From Candidatus Enterococcus testudinis (lineage in GTDB: Bacteria > Bacillota > Bacilli > Lactobacillales > Enterococcaceae): DNA of 64,000 nucleotides. The notes below the pieces were generated by a model that had not been told where the DNA came from, ran no database searches, and was given only the letters and a program-made list of their open reading frames with translations. Below are positions 19,981 to 26,003 of this stretch, one piece after another (the stretch's first letter is position 1; each line of letters starts with the position of its first letter). Location: positions 3,121,003 through 3,185,002 of the forward strand of contig NZ_NGKU01000001.1 of the NCBI RefSeq assembly GCF_002140915.1. Direction: 5' to 3'. The position numbers and the translations under genes were made by a program.

Positions 19981-20373
19981 CTATCTCGCTCTCCACGACC
20001 CACTTGATTGTGTGTTTACAGTCGTTGTTAAATTATTAGAAACCTGTATTCTAACACTTGTCCCTGATTTCACACTTGAATGTGGTGCAATAGTAGTTGT
20101 AGTAGATTGACTTCCGATTTGGCGTCTCCATGTACCACTCCCTACACTACTATTCATTCGGATGTCTGCATTGTATCCTCCGTTATAAAATTTTTGTACA
20201 TCCCCTGAGTTACTAGCATTTGTTTTCTTTTGATATGCCGTATAGCCACTTCCATTGAGCTTACCTGTAGTGGTACTAAACGATGACAATGATGTTTGTG
20301 CTGAAGCAATAGGACCGCCGATTAAAGTTAGCATAAAAGCAAATGCCATAATTTTTTTTCTTGTTTTATTCAT
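19981..20373 (-). CDS. Secreted Thr/Ser-rich peptide, candidate bacteriocin or effector (DUF2712-like?)
   Basis: The protein has 130 aa from the ATG at 20373 (GAGGAG 7 nt upstream; a longer frame to 20409 has none). A Sec signal peptide, basic MNKTRKK then a hydrophobic core, is followed by a probable cut after ASA (residue 25). The mature part of about 105 aa lacks cysteine and is rich in Ser, Thr, Asn and Gly, with tracts such as SQSTTTTIAP and VSNNLTTTVNTQSSG, and ends WRAR. This looks like a small secreted beta-rich protein. Neighbouring permease-like genes suggest the DUF2712 group or a bacteriocin; I cannot prove either. It follows the agr operon on the same strand and has its own candidate promoter at 20606-20636, so quorum-sensing control is likely. 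Confidence 0.6.
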   Translation of the reverse strand: MNKTRKKIMAFAFMLTLIGGPIASAQTSLSSFSTTTGKLNGSGYTAYQKKTNASNSGDVQKFYNGGYNADIRMNSSVGSGTWRRQIGSQSTTTTIAPHSSVKSGTSVRIQVSNNLTTTVNTQSSGSWRAR

Positions 20374-20605
20374 AATATTTCTCCTCACTATATATTTTTT
20401 AGTTTTCATTCATTAAATCTTCAATTCAACTCTGCTTGTCGAATAGGGTTCATGCTCTTAGTAACTATCCGTTCCTCCTTCCAAAGCTATACATTAAATT
20501 TTTTTAGCAGATATACTTTTAATGTTTGGCTTTTTTATTTCTTCTTTACACTTATTAGTATACTTAGATATCAGCACAAGATACGTTTCCTTCTTCAAAC
20601 CCATA

Positions 20606-20636
20606 ATTATATGCGTAACCGCTTTATTGCTTTCAA
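20606..20636 (-). promoter_or_regulatory. Candidate activator-dependent promoter of the secreted-peptide gene
   Basis: TTGAAA (20636-20631), a 19-bp spacer, TATAAT (20611-20606) on the minus strand. The over-long spacer is like the AgrA-dependent P2/P3 promoters of S. aureus, which also have non-optimal spacing. Repeats lie immediately upstream (20636-20692). It would give a leader of about 225 nt; a second, weaker TTGAAG-17-TAAAAA lies nearer the gene. No other gene is seen in 20374-20769. Confidence 0.45.
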
Positions 20637-20692
20637 TTAAAAACAGTCACGACGTCTTCAACGCCATTCTTAATCTGTTTATTAAAAACAGT
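20636..20692. repeat. Two 12-bp direct repeats, candidate response-regulator sites
   Basis: ATTAAAAACAGT occurs at 20636-20647 and 20681-20692, 45 bp apart. The second copy is also half of the inverted pair CTGTTT/AAACAG. They lie just upstream of the -35 of the secreted-peptide promoter, where a LytTR activator would bind. The match to the canonical LytTR consensus is imperfect. Confidence 0.45.
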
Positions 20693-20709
20693 TGATAGGT
20701 ATGCCAACT

Positions 20710-20741
20710 AAAAAAGCAAAAGACTTTCTCTTTTGCTTTTA
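20710..20741 (-). terminator. Terminator of the agr-type operon
   Basis: AAAAGCAAAAGA pairs with TCTTTTGCTTTT around a 5-nt loop, with T-rich sequence following on the minus strand, 29 bp after the regulator stop codon. Confidence 0.75.
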
Positions 20742-20769
20742 TTATTCTATTTGGTTTCGCACATCCTAT

Positions 20770-21513
20770 TCATTTTTCTTGACGCAAGATTTTGGCTAAT
20801 CTAGGAATCGCTCTTACGGACACAAAGCATTCCATCCCATTTGACATCTCCACTACTCGCTCTTGTTTCTTCAACTGAGACACATGATCTAGATTAATGA
20901 GAAAGGATTTATGACTCCTAAAGAAATTTGGCAGTCTTTTTTCTAAATTTTTCATTGTATCGTAAAATTCTATTTCGCTGTCCTGGGTGTATAAAATCAA
21001 CCGATGCGCTGACGTTGAGGCTTCAAAAGCTATAATGTCAGCTATCGGCAAGCTTTGCTGGGTGTCACCTATTTTTAATTGAAACAGCTTTTTCTTACCA
21101 CTACGATCAGTCATATATCTTTGGTAAGCTGTTTTGATGCAGCTTTGAACTTTTGCCTGCAATTGATCAGTTTCTTCTTTAATAATGAAATCCATCGCTT
21201 CTATTTTATAAGTGAACGTCAAAAAAGACATCTCAGCGTGGGTGGTCACAAACACAATCTTCCCTAAATCATCGATTTCTCTGATGGCAGAGGCTAACGT
21301 CATGCCGTTCATTTGATGACCTAAATCTATATCTAAAAAGTATAAGCCAACTTTTTCAGGATTCTGCTGGACGTACGTCAACATTTCCTCCGGATCATCA
21401 GTGGATAACACTAATTCCATATCTAGCGCTTCGATCATGATGAATTCGGTTACAAACCGCTCCATTTTCTTTCTTTGGTTACTGTTGTCTTCACATATAT
21501 AAACGGATAGCAT
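20770..21513 (-). CDS. agrA: LytTR-family response regulator (AgrA-like)
   Basis: The protein has 247 aa. A receiver domain (1-125) carries the acidic pocket ICEDN and the phospho-acceptor Asp in LYFLDIDLG (near residue 61). A LytTR DNA-binding domain (about 140-240) contains FEASTSAHRLILY and RSHKSFLINLDHV. The ATG at 21513 (GAGGAG 9 nt upstream) overlaps the kinase stop by one base, so the pair is translationally coupled. The receiver-LytTR layout and gene order match AgrA/FsrA regulators. Probable targets are the agr operon itself and the secreted-peptide promoter downstream. Symbol given by family, not orthology. Confidence 0.87.
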   Translation of the reverse strand: MLSVYICEDNSNQRKKMERFVTEFIMIEALDMELVLSTDDPEEMLTYVQQNPEKVGLYFLDIDLGHQMNGMTLASAIREIDDLGKIVFVTTHAEMSFLTFTYKIEAMDFIIKEETDQLQAKVQSCIKTAYQRYMTDRSGKKKLFQLKIGDTQQSLPIADIIAFEASTSAHRLILYTQDSEIEFYDTMKNLEKRLPNFFRSHKSFLINLDHVSQLKKQERVVEMSNGMECFVSVRAIPRLAKILRQEK

Positions 21514-22817
21514 CACAAATCACTCCTCGTAATAATGAGCTGCTGAGTAAATAATTGGTCTTTAATGGTTGTTTTTAGCACGACGTCTGGATATTTGGTT
21601 AACATCTCTTTCACATTACTAAGCCCAAGTCCTCGGTTTTCTCCTTTGGTAGAAAAACCTTCTTTTTTTAGCTGTTGAATGGATGGCATATGATCTTTAC
21701 AGTCATTTTGAATAATGAATTGTATTTCTTGTTTATTCTTAAAAACGGCCACCGTCAACTTGCCAATTGACAATTCCTCTAATGCTTCAATGGCGTTGTC
21801 CAACAATATACCCAACGCGCGAACCAAAACAATCGCATCCAAGGGAATATCCTCAATCACTTCTTTTACTTCTAGATCGACTTCGATTTCAGCATTTTGA
21901 GCAGTCATCAACTTCAAAGCAAGAACACTTTTTATCTCTCTTTGTTTCATATTTTGTAATTCAGTTAATTTAAAGTTCATATCTGTGATTTCTTCAGATG
22001 TTGGTTTGATTTCATCTAAGTAGTAATTCTTTAACCCTGAAAAATCTTCGGATAAGACATAATCATCCAGAGAATTTAAAATATTCTGAAAATCATGTCG
22101 GAATTTTCGAACTTCTTTGTACTGATTTTCCATTGATTCTGTATACTCCATCAACGCTTGGTAATCTGACTCCTTTTTGATCATTTCAACCTTCGCTTTC
22201 ATTGTTCGATAGTAGAAACTGAATGCCATGATAGATAAACACAGATATAATAAAAAGAAGAAGAAATTCATCCGAATCAAGTCTGGTGTATTACCAAGGA
22301 AAGAAACCAAAAAAATATTGCAATAGTAAGTAATGAGAATGAAAAAATTGACGAAAATGAAGATTGTGTTGTTCAATAAATCAATCTGCTTATTTATTCT
22401 AAAATAAATTACAATAGAAGAAACAAGCACTGCTAAAGTCATTGTGAGTATACCAAAGAAAATACCGTAGTGCATTTGATTAGAAAATAAAAAAAAATTA
22501 GAATCGCCTCTTCCTAAAAGCATCCCTAATGTGGAGGTTAAATGATCCGAAATAATGAGTAAGATTGACGCATTCGAGGTAACTCCCAGCGATCGAACCC
22601 AATTTTTATTTCGTTGAACGTTTATAAAATATATACTCATTAACATAAATAAAGCGCCATAAATCCCGAGAAATATTCCTGATATCGCTGAACATACACA
22701 CAGGATAACGGCGAGAAATATTTGCTTTGAAGGCATTTTTTTAAGACTATCATTATCTAAGAGATAACAAATCAGAAATAATAAAAACGACTGATAGAAT
22801 GTATAGAGATGCCACAT
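21513..22817 (-). CDS. agrC: AgrC-type sensor histidine kinase (start corrupted by an adaptor artefact)
   Basis: The protein has 434 aa from the ATG at 22817 (MWHLYTFYQ). The N-terminal 190 or so residues form about six membrane helices for peptide sensing. The HPK10-type H-box VRKFRHDFQN places the phospho-histidine near residue 241; the ATPase domain has DNAIEA and GLGLSNV boxes. The assembled sequence extends the frame upstream with the false residues MCIRDRY, a translation of Nextera mosaic-end DNA at 22828-22865. Removing the insert and one 9-bp duplicate restores GAAAGAGG-TATATGACT-ATG, a good Shine-Dalgarno. An ATG two codons upstream (22823) is too close to it. The kinase itself appears intact. 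Confidence 0.87.
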   Translation of the reverse strand: MWHLYTFYQSFLLFLICYLLDNDSLKKMPSKQIFLAVILCVCSAISGIFLGIYGALFMLMSIYFINVQRNKNWVRSLGVTSNASILLIISDHLTSTLGMLLGRGDSNFFLFSNQMHYGIFFGILTMTLAVLVSSIVIYFRINKQIDLLNNTIFIFVNFFILITYYCNIFLVSFLGNTPDLIRMNFFFFLLYLCLSIMAFSFYYRTMKAKVEMIKKESDYQALMEYTESMENQYKEVRKFRHDFQNILNSLDDYVLSEDFSGLKNYYLDEIKPTSEEITDMNFKLTELQNMKQREIKSVLALKLMTAQNAEIEVDLEVKEVIEDIPLDAIVLVRALGILLDNAIEALEELSIGKLTVAVFKNKQEIQFIIQNDCKDHMPSIQQLKKEGFSTKGENRGLGLSNVKEMLTKYPDVVLKTTIKDQLFTQQLIITRSDL

Positions 22818-22818
22818 A

Positions 22819-22874
22819 GTCATATACCTGTCTCTTATACACATCTAGATGTGTATAAGAGACAGGTCATATAC
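22819..22874. other. Inverted Tn5/Nextera mosaic ends with 9-bp duplication (assembly artefact)
   Basis: CTGTCTCTTATACACATCT at 22828-22846 is followed by its exact reverse complement at 22847-22865. The 9-mer GTCATATAC flanks it on both sides (22819-22827 and 22866-22874), the target duplication made by Tn5 transposase. This is library adaptor, not genome: two neighbouring tagmentation fragments were joined. The genome most likely has a single GTCATATAC here, so 47 bp should be removed. Confidence 0.97.
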
Positions 22875-22934
22875 CTCTCTTTCATTTATAATTTCATCCA
22901 TTATATCATTAAACATCTGCAAAAATGCAAAATG

Positions 22935-22966
22935 CAAAAAAAAAACATATCTAAAATATGTTTTTT
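22935..22966 (-). terminator. Hairpin between agrD and agrC
   Basis: AAAAAACATAT (22940-22950) pairs with ATATGTTTTTT (22956-22966) around CTAAA; T-rich on the minus strand. The stem is pure A+T apart from one pair, so it is weak. It may trim the agrBD message relative to the kinase and regulator genes. Confidence 0.4.
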
Positions 22967-22975
22967 GATAAATAT

Positions 22976-23098
22976 CTATAATAATTCATCTGGCACTTCA
23001 TATTCGTCTGCGAACCCATAACAACAACTCAAAACAGCAAAACCTCCAATTCTATTTAAAGTGAAAATAATTGCCTCTATCAGCTTATCTTTTAACAT
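22976..23098 (-). CDS. agrD: AgrD-type cyclic peptide pheromone precursor
   Basis: A 40-codon gene overlapping the end of agrB by 14 bp, the usual agrB-agrD arrangement. Residues 1-20 form an amphipathic, hydrophobic leader (MLKDKLIEAIIF and onward). The core and tail are AVLSCCYGFADEYEVPDELL. Aligned with S. aureus AgrD, the Ser-x-Cys core and the following Asp-Glu-x-Glu-Val-Pro-x-Glu-Leu tail fall into register. The predicted pheromone is therefore a five-residue thiolactone Cys26-Tyr-Gly-Phe-Ala30 with a short N-terminal tail that may include the adjacent Cys25. The tail after Ala30 would be removed by AgrB. The ring prediction is inference; the gene itself is clear. Confidence 0.88.
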   Translation of the reverse strand: MLKDKLIEAIIFTLNRIGGFAVLSCCYGFADEYEVPDELL

Positions 23099-23693
23099 CA
23101 TCGTATTGTACCTCTTTCTTTTTTATTGTTAGGCATGTTGCAAGAAACATTCCGCTTGCAATTAAATTAGCTATTAGGAGTGGTAAAAATATTTGAATGA
23201 CTATTAATACTATTCCAGTTATTCCTACTTTCTTTCTCAATTCTTGCTTCTTTTTTTCATCACGAATTTTATTTTTTGCTGTCACTCCAGGCGCAAATAT
23301 TGCAAGAATCGTAAGTGAAAAGATATTTTGGATCATGATTATAGGCAATGGCAGAACCCATTGGCGAATCAAATAGGGGATGCATATGAACAGTAGAATG
23401 CTGATACAAACACAATGAAACGTATTTTTCGCATGTCTGCCATAAGCATGTCTGCGTATCAGAAGAAAGCTCACATGAAAGATCAGCGTGACCATAAACA
23501 ACTCGAAATATAGCGCCATTCCATAGATAATCAATGTCTTCAGTAAGTTGTTCATCAACACATCTGCTCCAAATGAAACTTTGATATATAAGTGCTGATC
23601 ATGCTCTTTATGGATGGGTAATTTTCCAACTAGCCATGAGCTCATTCTTTTTTCAATATGCCATAGGTTTAGTAATTGCGCCTTCTCTTCCAT
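23085..23693 (-). CDS. agrB: AgrB-type membrane endopeptidase that processes the pheromone precursor
   Basis: The protein has 202 aa and several membrane segments. AgrB enzymes use a His and a Cys seven residues apart; here GRHAKNTFHC supplies His87 and Cys94 with exactly that spacing. The nearby HAYGRHAK and the C-terminal basic cluster are typical. The enzyme cuts the AgrD tail and closes the thiolactone in the cytoplasmic membrane. GAGGGG lies 6 nt upstream of the ATG. It follows the 146-aa gene by 16 bp and overlaps agrD. Confidence 0.9.
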   Translation of the reverse strand: MEEKAQLLNLWHIEKRMSSWLVGKLPIHKEHDQHLYIKVSFGADVLMNNLLKTLIIYGMALYFELFMVTLIFHVSFLLIRRHAYGRHAKNTFHCVCISILLFICIPYLIRQWVLPLPIIMIQNIFSLTILAIFAPGVTAKNKIRDEKKKQELRKKVGITGIVLIVIQIFLPLLIANLIASGMFLATCLTIKKKEVQYDDVKR

Positions 23694-23709
23694 TCTTTTC
23701 CCCTCTATC

Positions 23710-24150
23710 CTAATGTCCTAGTTCTGTCTCAATCACCCTATCGACAATCAGTCCGCTCACTGGACCTTCCATATCCGGTATTTCAACCCATTTTCGATCC
23801 ATGACACGCAACAGATTCTTCACCTGTTCTTTTAGCAGCACGATACGTTCTTTGGAAGTCTCAGATTCAATGAACAATAAGAAATGGCCTTTTCCATCTA
23901 AATGATTGAAAAGCTTATTGGAGAAAACATCTACCTGATCATTTACTTTTTGCTTGATGAATAATTGGTTGTTTACAACGATGATGAGTGCCGCATCATA
24001 CTCTTGTATGTTATCTTGCCTATTCTGATACTTACAATGAAGCAACTTAAAAATTTCGTGTATGACAACTGGCTCACCATTTGCCTGTTCGATCATTTCA
24101 AATGACGTAAAAGGAATACTTGTTAATTTGTCTTCAAACTTGCACAACAT
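23710..24150 (-). CDS. Unknown 146-aa cytoplasmic protein, first gene of the agr-type operon
   Basis: The protein has 146 aa with no signal peptide, membrane segment, cysteine pair or motif that I recognise. The sequence alternates short beta-like stretches (DAALIIVVNN, GHFLLFIES) with helices (ERIVLLKEQVKNLLRVMD), suggesting a small alpha/beta domain. GGAGG sits 9 nt before the ATG. The stop is 16 bp before agrB and no promoter separates them, so it is co-transcribed with the quorum-sensing genes. Canonical agr and fsr operons have no counterpart in this place. A regulatory, chaperone-like or immunity role are all open. Confidence 0.7.
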   Translation of the reverse strand: MLCKFEDKLTSIPFTSFEMIEQANGEPVVIHEIFKLLHCKYQNRQDNIQEYDAALIIVVNNQLFIKQKVNDQVDVFSNKLFNHLDGKGHFLLFIESETSKERIVLLKEQVKNLLRVMDRKWVEIPDMEGPVSGLIVDRVIETELGH

Positions 24151-24188
24151 CCATGCGTACCTCCTTTCTTATCTGCCTAACTACTTCT

Positions 24189-24194
24189 ATTGTA
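24189..24194 (-). promoter_or_regulatory. Candidate -10 of the agr-type operon
   Basis: TACAAT on the minus strand about 39 bp upstream of the first gene. No good -35 is found at 16-18 bp, as expected of a promoter that needs an activator. Confidence 0.4.
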
Positions 24195-24248
24195 TATAAG
24201 TTCATTCAATACACGCGTTTCTTTCGTCAAACATCTAGTTTCAATCAT

Positions 24249-24298
24249 GAACGTCGTTCAAATGGGTCAAGACAACGTTTAGGCCTACTCAAACGTTG
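24249..24298. promoter_or_regulatory. Candidate LytTR (AgrA-like) binding sites upstream of the agr-type operon
   Basis: An 11-bp palindrome with one central base, GAACGTCGTTC (24249-24259), and an inverted pair CAACGTTT (24273-24280) / AAACGTTG (24291-24298). AACGTTTAG at 24274-24282 fits the general LytTR half-site [TA][AC][CA]GTTN[AG][TG] exactly. Several ACGTT cores are clustered in 50 bp. They lie 55-105 bp upstream of the candidate -10. Confidence 0.5.
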
Positions 24299-24317
24299 CT
24301 TACGTGCTTTGGATAGA

Positions 24318-24345
24318 CAAAAAAACAGCATCCCTTAGGATGCTG
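24318..24345 (-). terminator. Terminator belonging to the pplA relic
   Basis: CAGCATCC-CTTA-GGATGCTG with a T-run on the minus strand. It is nearly identical in sequence to the terminator after intact pplA (24747-24780). It insulates the agr-type promoter from upstream transcription. Confidence 0.8.
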
Positions 24346-24364
24346 CTCGCGCATATTCGTATAT

Positions 24365-24462
24365 TTATTCCGGCATAAAGTTGTTCACTTTTCCCGGTAT
24401 TTATTTGTCTTTCTCACATCCGATCCGCATTGCTGCCCTTCTCTTGTTGATTATTCTATAGC
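24365..24462 (-). pseudogene. Decayed 3' fragment of a pplA-like gene
   Basis: The minus strand ends PGKVNNFMPE-stop, matching the last residues of intact PplA (PIEVDNFVTE). Upstream, EKDK-stop-I aligns with EKGDQT, so a Gln codon has become TAA at 24401-24403. Further upstream, a QQ...EKG-like segment aligns only after a frameshift. Similarity fades near 24460. No start or signal peptide is left. With the matching terminator this is a remnant of a duplicated or replaced pplA. Confidence 0.75.
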
Positions 24463-24501
24463 GACTCCCGACTATATAAATCAACTAATTTGGGCCTATA
24501 T

Positions 24502-24546
24502 AAAAAAAAGAAAGTATTGGCTGAAACTTCACTAACGGCCAATACT
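24502..24546 (-). terminator. Second minus-strand terminator between pplA and its relic
   Basis: AGTATTGGC (24513-24521) pairs with GCCAATACT (24538-24546), with a T-rich tail on the minus strand. The rest of 24463-24746 holds no convincing gene; a small inverted pair TTCACT/AGTGAA lies near 24700. Confidence 0.6.
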
Positions 24547-24746
24547 AGTCTTAAGAATATGCAGATCTGACATCATTATAGCCATATCTTCATTTTTAGT
24601 CAAATTAGAATATATTCTTTACGTATAAAGACATAATACCCTGGATATTTCATACGAATAATGTACCACGCCACAAAAATGAAGCGGAAATCAAGATATT
24701 CACTTATTAGTGAACTATTTGATGTAGAAGGCTTTCTTCCTAGGAA

Positions 24747-24780
24747 CAAAAAAACAGCACCCCTTAGGATGCCGTTTTTT
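24747..24780 (-). terminator. pplA terminator
   Basis: CGGCATCC-taag-GGGTGCTG with a run of seven T on the minus strand, just past the pplA stop codon. Confidence 0.75.
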
Positions 24781-24790
24781 GTACTTAGAT

Positions 24791-25732
24791 TTATTCAGTG
24801 ACAAAGTTGTCCACTTCGATTGGTGTTTGGTCGCCTTTTTCAGCTGCATTCAATAATTGTTGTGCATAGATCACAAAGCTGTGGAAGCTGTGGGTTGCGC
24901 CTGATACAACATCCATGTCAGCAACAGAACCGTCTTCGCCATTCACTGCCGTCACGAATTCTTCGTTAAAGTTCGGAATGAATTCTTCTGGGTTGGTACC
25001 AGATTTTGCTTTCATGTTTTCGTTGTAGTCAGCGTCATCTTTCTTGGAGTCGCCAGCTTCATTAACATAGTCATAGTTTGATTCTGATACTTTCCCATCA
25101 GCAACTGTGATTGAGAAGGCCACGCGGTAGCCATTAGAATAGTTCTTTTCTTCCAATGTGTACGTACCATCTTGCAAGTCAGCGCCATTGTCGATTTCAA
25201 TCGTATCTGTGTTGCCTGCTTGTGCTGCTTGAATCAATTGTTGTGCATAGTTTTGGAATGAATCAAATGAATGAGTCGCACCAGATACAACTTCGATTGA
25301 AGATGGGCTTTGGGCTGCAACCAATTCTTCGTTGAATTTTGGAATGAATTCTTCTGGGCTAATGCCTGCTTTTTCTTTCATTGTTTCATTGTACTCGGTG
25401 TTTTCTGTTTTTGATTCGCCATCGGCATTGATGTTGTCATACTTAGATTCAGTGATTTTTCCATCAACGACTGTGATCTCAAATGATACACGGTAATCGT
25501 TCTTATAGTTCTTTTCTTCTAATTTGTACGTGCCATCTTGCATCGGTTCGCCAGCCACCACTGTCGACTCACTTTCGCTTGTTGCTGTTGATGACGCTAC
25601 TGTAGAACTTTGTGATGTTTTTTCGTTAGTTGACGAAGAATCGGCACTACTGTTGTCTGATCCGCATCCCCCTAACAATAACACTGCGAATGAAAATGTT
25701 GCCATACCTACAATCAGTTTCTTTGCTTTCAT
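24791..25732 (-). CDS. pplA: Flavinylated electron-transfer lipoprotein with two FMN-binding domains
   Basis: Extracellular lipoprotein of 313 aa that carries covalent FMN and passes electrons to outside acceptors. The signal peptide ends in the lipobox LLGGC (Cys23). A Ser-rich linker of about 35 residues is followed by two tandem FMN_bind repeats (about 65-175 and 185-300). Each repeat has the flavinylation motif SGATHSF, where FmnB/ApbE attaches FMN to the Thr. The two repeats are close paralogues (QDGTYKLEEKNYKND and QDGTYTLEEKNYSNG). It is divergent from ndh2. It is separated from its probable modifying enzyme FmnB by the agr accessory block, and a broken second copy of its 3' end lies downstream. 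Confidence 0.92.
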   Translation of the reverse strand: MKAKKLIVGMATFSFAVLLLGGCGSDNSSADSSSTNEKTSQSSTVASSTATSESESTVVAGEPMQDGTYKLEEKNYKNDYRVSFEITVVDGKITESKYDNINADGESKTENTEYNETMKEKAGISPEEFIPKFNEELVAAQSPSSIEVVSGATHSFDSFQNYAQQLIQAAQAGNTDTIEIDNGADLQDGTYTLEEKNYSNGYRVAFSITVADGKVSESNYDYVNEAGDSKKDDADYNENMKAKSGTNPEEFIPNFNEEFVTAVNGEDGSVADMDVVSGATHSFHSFVIYAQQLLNAAEKGDQTPIEVDNFVTE

Positions 25733-25790
25733 AATTATCCACCTTTTACTAATTTATTTTCTCCACAAAAAAGTTTGTGATATATATAAC

Positions 25791-25818
25791 ATTGTAACGG
25801 AAAATAACTATATGTCAA
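25791..25818 (-). promoter_or_regulatory. pplA promoter
   Basis: TTGACA (25818-25813), 16 bp, TACAAT (25796-25791) on the minus strand, about 60 bp upstream of the pplA ATG. Confidence 0.75.
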
Positions 25819-25918
25819 CCGCTTCCTTTACGCTTTTTCACATAAGTTTACTTTCTTTTTTGATTTCCGTAAATTTTCACGAATTTCATTAAATCAACAT
25901 TTTTTTCACTATAATAGT

Positions 25919-25947
25919 TAGACAAATGGAACTTTTCTCTATATAAT
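25919..25947 (+). promoter_or_regulatory. ndh2 promoter
   Basis: TAGACA (25919-25924), 17 bp, TATAAT (25942-25947), some 57 bp upstream of the ndh2 start. It diverges from the pplA promoter, with about 100 bp between them for shared control. Confidence 0.8.
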
Positions 25948-26003
25948 AGGAGCGATTGTGTAATTATTATCATAGATTATTTTTTATTAAGGAGAGATTT
26001 GCA

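Noticed and set aside
19981-20373. Assignment of the secreted peptide to the lactococcin 972 family
   Set aside because: The transporter layout is similar, but the mature sequence lacks the tryptophan/histidine pattern that I remember for lactococcin 972.
22828-22865. Possible genuine transposon end or operator palindrome
   Set aside because: The 19-bp units are exactly the synthetic Tn5 mosaic end, joined back to back with a 9-bp target duplication and no transposase; adaptor artefact explains everything.
22809-23021. Plus-strand ORF of 70 codons containing DVYKRQ
   Set aside because: It is created by the Nextera mosaic ends and crosses agrD on the opposite strand; the VYKRQ string is a known adaptor translation.
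24603-24740. Open minus-strand frame of about 50 codons between pplA and its relic
   Set aside because: No start codon with a Shine-Dalgarno at its beginning, A+T-rich composition and no recognisable residues; probably chance.
25770-25800. Rex-like site (TTTGTGATATATATAACA) upstream of pplA
   Set aside because: Only the left half fits the Rex palindrome; the right half does not, so it is not reported as an operator.
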